A DNA stretch of 64,000 nucleotides, from NCBI GenBank assembly GCA_963691655.1, contig OY829328.1, positions 85,502,400-85,566,399 on the forward strand. Direction: 5' to 3'. Positions 57,001 to 64,000 of this stretch are shown here, one piece after another. A model generated the notes under the pieces. The model did not search any database. It was not told the origin of the DNA and saw only the letters and a list, made by a program, of their open reading frames with translations. Position numbers and translations under genes: made by a program. The DNA comes from Toxonevra muliebris (taxonomy: Eukaryota > Arthropoda > Insecta > Diptera > Pallopteridae). The first letter of the stretch is position 1. The number at the start of each line of letters is the position of its first letter.

Positions 57001-60000
57001 GAAGAGAATTGGGGTTGAGATATTTCCAATTCAGAAGCAATGATCATATCCTCACTGAGAATACATTTTTGGAAAGAGTAAAAGAGACACGGTAAAAAGT
57101 TTCCCAAACACCTATCTTAAGAGTATAAAATCAACCAGTAGCAAATCGAAAGGTTGCGGAAATGTGGTGTCAATTATGGAGTCATCAAAGGCTAGCTACT
57201 GCTACAAATTTCGATTGTAGCGTGCAACCAACAAAGAATACAATAAAACAATAGCAAGCAATTTTATGCAGTATAATGTAAATGTGTGCGAGTGTATGAG
57301 AATAAAATTATCCAATACGTCGAGAAAATATAGGTATTAAAAAGGAATGACATTTATTGTACATATTCTTGTTGTTGTTATTGGCAACATTACTGTAATT
57401 ATTATAATCTCATTGTGCTTATTGTGTATTGTTTGTATGCACCTATATATATGTGAAATAAATCGAATAAATATTGTTTATGTGTGTGTACATTCTATTT
57501 CATTTCAAGTCGATTTGATTTGTTTGTATAGGAATGCAAAAATACATTCATTTAACAGTTACATCTAGACATTGAAATACGAACATTTTTTAAATTTCTT
57601 TATATTCTAGGCCGTCTCTAAAAACTTTGTCCTTATTGTGTATTTCCCCTAGAGTTTATTGTAAAAGTAGTAATTTTTCTATAAATAACAACTACATAGT
57701 TAGTTACAGCACAAAATTTCTACTAACTAATGCCTTGAAATGCAATAAATTTTCATTTGGAAATATTTCAGCAAAATAACTTTAAAGTGTAGACAATTTG
57801 TTAGACAAATCTGCTGCTCCCACTCTTCTACTGCTGCTCAAAATATGCAAACAATAAACTTTATAACTTTACATACAACAAATAATGCACAAAACTTAAT
57901 AAATTTATTACCTGGAAATTTTATTTATTGTAACTTTTTCGCACATATTTAGCAGCATACATAGATTTTCATATTGTCAATTGTTAAATTTTCGTACAAT
58001 TTTATATGACAAAAAAGAATATAAATAAATAAATAAAACATCAGCAAAAACAACAAGAGAAACTTGTTCAATATAACTTGAAAGTTTTGTGTAGAACACA
58101 TAACGTCACTTAATATCCAAAAAGCCGTAATAACAAAAAAAATTCAAAATCTAAGTTTCGATTGATTGTAATTCATTTAACTTTTCAGCAAGTCCCAACA
58201 AAATTTTTAACTTATTAGTAAAAAAATCTGCCATTGAGTTCTAATGAAAATTAAAAAAATGGCGTTTAATTTCATAATTTATATCGTTTTTTTCTTCTCC
58301 TTTGAAAAAAAATTAAAAGGTAGTTATGGCTTTTTGTATTTCAGGTGACCATACATTTACATTTTTATTAGTTACATACATGGTTTTCTAAACAGCGAAG
58401 TCACAGATATGGAGAGAGAGAGAGGGAACGAGAGATACCTTTGGCATTGTTATATGAGCGCCAAAAAATATGCAACAATATTTTATGCATTTGTATTCGT
58501 TAAGTTCTTGTGCATTGTCAATTGTATTATTATTTATTTTCTTTCCAGTTGTTTTTTTTTATTATTTTTTTACTTTGTATATTTGCTGATGGCATTTTTT
58601 TGAAATATTTGGTATCTTATTTGTGTGTGTTGAATTTTGTGATTGTTTTGATTTTTATATTCTATAAATTCTTGTTGAATATTAACAACGACAACAACGA
58701 CATTGAGTGCAAGTGAATGTAAATAGATTTGTACGTGTGTGAATGTAATAAAATTGTTTTAAGTGAACTATGCTCCGTATTTTTTTCACATTTTTTTTGT
58801 TCATTTTATGCATATTTTCTGTATAGAAATGTAATATTTTAACCGAATTTTATATATGTGAAAGAATTTTTAAACAAATTTGATTGAGTTTTTATTGAAT
58901 TCTCTGTTCATAAAACTTTAAATTATTATTTTATTTGAATTGCAAAATTTCTTTAATAAAATGTATTGAGTTTCAAAAATGTTATATTAAAAAATTAGTA
59001 CCTACAAAAATAACAAAAATATCAGCAACCAATATTGAACGCATTCGATATATTTATGACAGCGCTGAGGGATCGACAACCCAGGAATCATGGTTTCATA
59101 AGCTCTATTCACCATATTAAAAAAGATATTAATACAATTTTTGTTTTATGTATAGATACTTGGGTCTTATTACTGACAGGAAACTTGCCAAACGACCAGT
59201 CTGTATTTCACTGTAGTAAATTTGTACTACATGTAGTATGAGTAACATACAATTCCATACATTTGTATATTCATTTAACCCACAAATACTGACTGAAATA
59301 TAAGCCTTTTATGTTCCCAACATAATGCACACAGACAATAAAATTAATGAGTATTTCGGGGTCGCGCTCATATTGAAACATAAACACACACACACATACA
59401 TACACACATACACACAATTTTCATCAATTTTAAAAATGCATTTTCGATTATGTAAAAAAAAAAAAATTTTTATTGTTTGCGCTATTTCGCGCTTTGTCGC
59501 AACTAACAATAATGTCGTCATCATAAAAATGATGCAGCTGATGACGTACGCTGTACTCTCGAACATATTTGTAGTATATTTATTTGTATGGTATGTATGT
59601 CAATATGACAAGTGAAACAAAAATTTATGTCAATGTACAATGACAGTGTGACACACAAATACATGCAAACATACTTTAAAATGCATTGCGCTCTAGCCTT
59701 GAAATGAAATGTAGCACAAAATATCACAATTGAAAGCGCGAAAGAGAGTGAAAGCGAGAAAGAGATGGGAGAAAGTATAAAAAATAATAGAAAATGGTTA
59801 TGCATGTACTTCTGTTGGTTTTTGTTTATTTGCGCTGAAAATTTGAAAATGATATTGTGGTTGTTGTTTTTGTTGTTTTTTGCTGCGGCTGTTCTGGTTG
59901 ATAATAATATGATGCGGTTACACAATTTAACAAAGAGTGTCATCATCATCGTTCTAATCATCATCAACTTTACATTCTCATTTCTCATCAACAGAAATTC

Positions 60001-60404
60001 ATCATTTTGCGGGAGCTTGTCTCATTTTAAATGATTGCAACAGAAATGAATTCTGACATATATACATAATAATTGTGACAAATAAAATATAAAAAAAATA
60101 TTGATTGGTAAATTTTTGAATAGAAAATGGGTTGTGTAGGTTGAATAAATTTAAGGCTTAAATCAAGATAAAGAAGGAAATAAAGAAGATAAGAACAAAA
60201 TTGTAGAATTGATTATCGCAGCTGCTTTGTCTCCAGTGGGAGAATGGCCTTACTCCCATGGAATTGTTTGCTGATCAAGTTTTTGTTCATGATACAAAAC
60301 AAAAAACGAAAAACTAATTACTCTTTTAATGATCTGTGTATACTTGAAACATACAGCGAAAAAATAAATATTTTCAAAAATCTGTGGTGTGGAATTGTAG
60401 AGAG
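57001..60404. other. AT-rich non-coding DNA
   Basis: No gene is recognisable. A core-motif variant GCGCCAAAAAATATGCAAC lies at 58458-58476. (GA)n at 58410-58428; AC runs at 59388-59417. Frames at 58935-59241 and 59325-59991 are overlapping low-complexity frames on both strands. Confidence 0.5.
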
Positions 60405-60495
60405 AGAGATTAGGTTAAGTTGGAGTACTTCCTTCTACCTACTACTGGAAAGCACAATTAAGAACACTGCAGGCTCATTGTAATGCCACAAAGAG
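60405..60495 (-). mobile_element. 3'-end fragment related to the 5.4 kb non-LTR element
   Basis: GATTAGGTTAAGTTGGAGTA, then CTTCTACCT, GGAAAGCACAATTAAGAACA and GGCTCATTGTAATGCCACA parallel 5386-5465 in the same order and spacing. Only the last ~90 bp of the element (its 3' UTR and CCTAA-type tail) is present, as expected for a severely 5'-truncated copy. Confidence 0.75.
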
Positions 60496-61537
60496 AAGCT
60501 TACTAAGAGGAACGAATAATAAGGAAGAAATAAAAAATTTATATGAAAGTTTAAGCAATACAAGAGAGAAAGATAGAGGGAGGGAAAGTTTTATTGCTTT
60601 CTATGATTTATCTTCCACTCAATACATTTAAATTATATGCAGTCTTCTAAGTAACAAATCTATTTGTATCACATTTTGTCCTAGATATGTCCAAAGCAAC
60701 CAAAGCACATATGTTAGATGATTGTCAAACTAAATTCAACATTAGTTTCAAATTCAAAGTAAAGCACACAGAAACAAATGTCAATACAGAACAGCAATAT
60801 ATGAGCAACGACTATAGCAAATGCAATAATAAAGTTGTCTCCTAAGAAAAAAAAACAAAAAAAAAAAGCCTGTAAGCTATAAGAAAATTACCAAACAGTC
60901 AAAGACACATTTATTGCATTTCACTGTCCATAAGTATGTATATAGAAACACTTTTTCGAAACATTTTTTAAAAGAAAGTGCAAAGTTTTTAATTAATTTC
61001 CATTTCGCTAAAAGCTCAAATCAATAATAGTAAGATGAGAATGGTAAGATGTCAGTGAGCTGCCAAATATTTGAATTAGATTCGGTTAGATTACACAGTC
61101 CAACACAGTAAGACTTTTTGGCTGCAACAGAATAGCCACCCTATAATCCTGAAGGGGAATGTTGCATAGACCATTTTTGTAAAACAAACTTATAGTCTCA
61201 GTTTTTTTTTTTTTTTTTACAGTGAGTCAAAGTATTCTTATTTTGGTCGAAGGAAGCTGAATACTAAGTGAAAAAAGTGTTATAAATTGATGTCTGAGGA
61301 AAATCTTATTAGCAAAGTTGTAGAATAGAATTTTACAAGGATCATTTCTGTAGAACATTTTAACCCTTTAGTTAATCTTTTTATAGAACAATTTGACCCC
61401 TTTTTTGATGAAATCCTGAAAAGTCCTTTAAAAAGAGACATTTAAGGATTAAAATAACCCACAAAAATATTTGCCAGAAAATATCACTAGGGATCACCAA
61501 AGACATAAAAGTCAGTTGAACGAGAAAAAAATATATA
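60496..61537. other. AT-rich non-coding DNA
   Basis: I see nothing recognisable. Poly-T at 61201-61219. Confidence 0.5.
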
Positions 61538-61639
61538 TGGTCAATTCACAACCTGTCTTATTTGGTGTCGTATCCTCTAATTTGTCATAAATTCTCTAAT
61601 TTTTCATACGACAATATATGACAGTTTGTGAATTGGCCG
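61538..61639. mobile_element. Short MITE, ~100 bp, ~37-bp inverted repeats
   Basis: Left GGTCAATTCACAACCTGTCT, then GGTGTCGTAT pairs with right ATACGACAATATATGACAGT then TTGTGAATTGGCC. The centre repeats TCTAATTTGTCAT/TCTAATTTTTCAT. A related left half lies at 11389-11439. No coding sequence and no clear target duplication. Confidence 0.75.
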
Positions 61640-63777
61640 ATAGTTCTTTCATTTTATCCTTAAATATTTCGAAATTACATTGTTGAACATATTCAATTAA
61701 AATTCTATACTCAAATCAAATGAGCAAAGAAACAAAAACGGAAAACAAACAAATAAACAACAAATAACATTCCTTCACAAGGAATGTCTTAGAAACACGC
61801 AAAATGGTAATAACGGACAGAAGTAACGGGAAAAGGATTACGTGCGAAAACATGTGCAGGGAAAATATATTCATACATACATACAAGCAAATTATATAAG
61901 AACACACATATTTGACATAAATTGTTGATGTAGAGGTGAAGAAAGTGGAATCTTGAGTATAAGCTAAGCTATAGGCGGCAAGAAAAATTATTACAAAAAA
62001 TAAATACAGTGCAACGTGAAAAAGAGGTTTTAGGTACTACAAAACCCTTTTAGGAAAGCTATTGTTTTTTGTTTAACAGTTATAAGTATGAAAAAAAGTT
62101 TTCTAAAAGGAATATTTCAAGAATACAAAAATATTTCAGTAATACCTCCCGAACCCTCTTAGTCTCTATGTCTTTCAGCTCCAGGTAAAGCTTAAGGTCT
62201 CAACAAAACTTCTCCATCGTGAAGATGCGGCGCTTGATTTGTATATTGATTTTTTCTTATTGGTATCGAATTTCTCCAAAATTTAAACTATCTTAACTAT
62301 TTCCACGTCAGTTTATATTTTTGATATTATCTCTGATCGATTTTATACAAAATTCTAAAAAATTATCCAGAAACTTTACCCTTGGCTTAAGAATTTTTGA
62401 ATGAACGAAAGTATCTAGACAACTTGCTTGCCTGTCATTTGCAATAGAAAATTTTCAACTTAGGGTTAAAATTAGCATATGTATGCTAAAAAAAAATTTC
62501 TTTCTTTTACCACATAATCCCAAATCAAAAGAAACTATTTACAAGTAGTTGAGTTGCATGCGTTGCATGTCAACAAGGTGTCACATACCTACTTACATTT
62601 TTTTCCCCACTTTCGTCTTTTTCTAACAATAGGAATAATAAATAAATAAAACAAATGAAAAACTTGCAATTCGTAAAGAAAATTTTACACATTTACGAAA
62701 ATGTTTGTTATGTTAGCAAAAAGAAGAAGCATTTTATCCGTAAATAAATGCATTAACAAAACTAACAAAAAAAAAGTTGCACAAAGTAAAGAAAATGCAG
62801 CAATAAAAAAAAATGCAAAATTCGGAAAGAAAAAATATATATGTAAGTATGTTAAAAAACTTACAAAAATTTCTACTTTTTTACAATTTTCTTCTTTTTT
62901 GCTTAACAAGTTTAAAGAAACCAGCAGCTAACACAAGCGTTTGATACACAACCAGGTAGGAATTCTCTAGTAAAATTTAAAAAGTTGAGTTAGTACAAAG
63001 GTAGATGAGATAAACAGTTGCGGATAAATGAAAATATTAGTGGGTAAAAGGGTATAGTTGTGAGGATAAACTCCTTTCCAATAATTATGATCGTTACTCC
63101 TGAATTTGAAGAGTTTTTAAAATAACGGAAAAACTTAAAGTCTTCTACTGCAACCTTTGAACAACAACATTTGAACTCTTATAAGATAGGTGAGAGCTAT
63201 TGCTGTAGTAAGAAATAGTATAAGTTGAAGAGAGAGAAGAAGACAGGACAAGATCTAGACAGTAGTGCTCTCGTTTATGGAACCTCTCGTTCAGCTGTAG
63301 TAAGTTAAAATAAGAGCTAAAGTAAGAGAACAAGTGTGATTTGTTGTCTGTACGAGAGAGCGAACAAGAGAGTATCAGTGATTACCAAGAATGATAGAAT
63401 ACAAGATTACACCAATAAGTTGATCAAAATTGCCACTCTCTACGCATGTCGTCAGAAGTCAAATTTTTGAAGAGGGAGCAGTGGAGACTACGTACATTTT
63501 ATACGTGAACAATTTAAACATTTATATGAAATGTAAAAATAAATATTTATTAGTTTTAATTCAGTTATTTGTAAATACAAAAATATAAAATGAAATATTA
63601 ATAGTTATTTGTCTTCATTATAAGTTAAAATATTTAACTTTTCATTCAGAATATGTATCATAAATGTAGCGATCACAAACTAAATAATATAAAACATAGA
63701 AAAGATGAGAAGTAAAATTTTTGTTATAATTGTTTGAAACAGGTCGGATAAAAAAAAATTTACAAAATTAATGTTAA
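61640..63777. other. AT-rich non-coding DNA
   Basis: No gene is recognisable. Purine-rich words (AGAGAGAAGAAGACAGG) lie at 63226-63245 and GAGAGCGAACAAGAGAG at 63355-63371. Confidence 0.5.
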
Positions 63778-64000
63778 TGGGACCATTTACTTTTGGATCC
63801 TGTGACGAGCCAAATTTGGCAACAAATTATGTCTGCACAATACAGAAGCCTGTCCCAGCATATGCTGGGAGAAGAAAACCAACCGCACAATCGCGTCACA
63901 AATGTGCTACAACATCGAAAGATGCGTACTGACAACCACGTGTGTGTGTATACTACGAAAATACAATTGGCAGAAGCAACAAAACAATACATTCCAGTGG
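63778..64000 (+). other. GC-richer edge segment with open frame (hypothetical)
   Basis: The last 220 bases are GC-richer than the preceding kilobases and stay open on the plus strand for 74 codons to the window edge (WDHLLLDPVTSQIWQQIM at the start). There is no splice acceptor directly before it and no family is recognised; a minus-strand frame is also open across 63774-63992. It contains a perfect 16-bp palindrome CCCAGCATATGCTGGG (63854-63869). It could be the edge of an exon, a leader or another element outside the window. Confidence 0.25.

Noticed and set aside
59309..59991. Overlapping frames of 85-156 codons on both strands
   Set aside because: They are built from CA/TG microsatellite and A/T-rich sequence, with both strands open at once.

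Overview
The window looks like intergenic or intronic DNA from the nuclear genome of a higher dipteran. A true fruit fly (Tephritidae) is my best guess; this rests on the texture of the DNA and the transposon families, not on a marker gene. It is strongly AT-rich, full of CA/TG, GATA-like, poly-A/T and TTG microsatellites, and has no long intact open reading frame. No rRNA, free-standing tRNA gene, CRISPR array or bacterial-type operon is visible. Nearly everything recognisable is a mobile element or its remains.

Layout. 1-5 kb: a degenerate repeat block, a 245-bp inverted duplication spaced 1.5 kb apart, and a MITE. 5.4-6.9 and 10-11.3 kb: two decayed non-LTR retrotransposon 3' halves on the minus strand. 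7.2 kb: a MITE. 12 kb: a Tc1-like fossil. 13.5 and 14.1-14.9 kb: a MITE and an 850-bp foldback element. 16.3 kb: a possible small membrane-protein exon (minus strand). 17.8 kb: a tRNA-derived SINE with target duplication. 18.5-18.9 kb: a possible 5' exon. 20.3-20.9 kb: a repeat related to the 52-53 kb palindrome, followed by a CCTAA array. 21.7 kb: a hAT-type MITE. 24.2-24.7 kb: a polypurine tract. 27-29 kb: a Jockey/CR1-type fragment and a 1.26-kb element with nested foldbacks. 31.5-32.6 and 35.7-36.4 kb: degenerate tandem repeats. 39.4-40.4 and 47.0-48.1 kb: two opposite-facing copies of one hAT-type element with clear 8-bp target duplications, the second sitting inside a TTAA-flanked piggyBac-like MITE. 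41.5-42.7 kb: a repeat cluster interrupted by a non-LTR fragment. 43.8-44.8 kb: a mariner pseudogene. 45.6-46.5 kb: a candidate TIR element. 49.5 kb: a possible host terminal exon. 51.3-53.9 kb: a second mariner whose 3' end holds a 1.33-kb insertion that includes a near-perfect 381-bp-arm palindrome. 54.8-57 kb: two abutting non-LTR fragments. 57-64 kb: mostly featureless AT-rich DNA.

The most notable observations are: (1) the palindrome plus tandem copy inserted into a mariner with a 12-bp direct repeat, with an older relative 32 kb away; (2) a 13-bp core, CCWAAAAGTATGC, recurring about ten times in the window, four times inside a longer shared unit; (3) the inverted duplication at 2.2/4.0 kb; (4) the nested hAT/piggyBac structure; (5) two short coding-like islands at 16.3 and 49.5 kb that could be host exons. 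No genes here are seen to work together. The elements are defective and could move only if enzymes were supplied from elsewhere.
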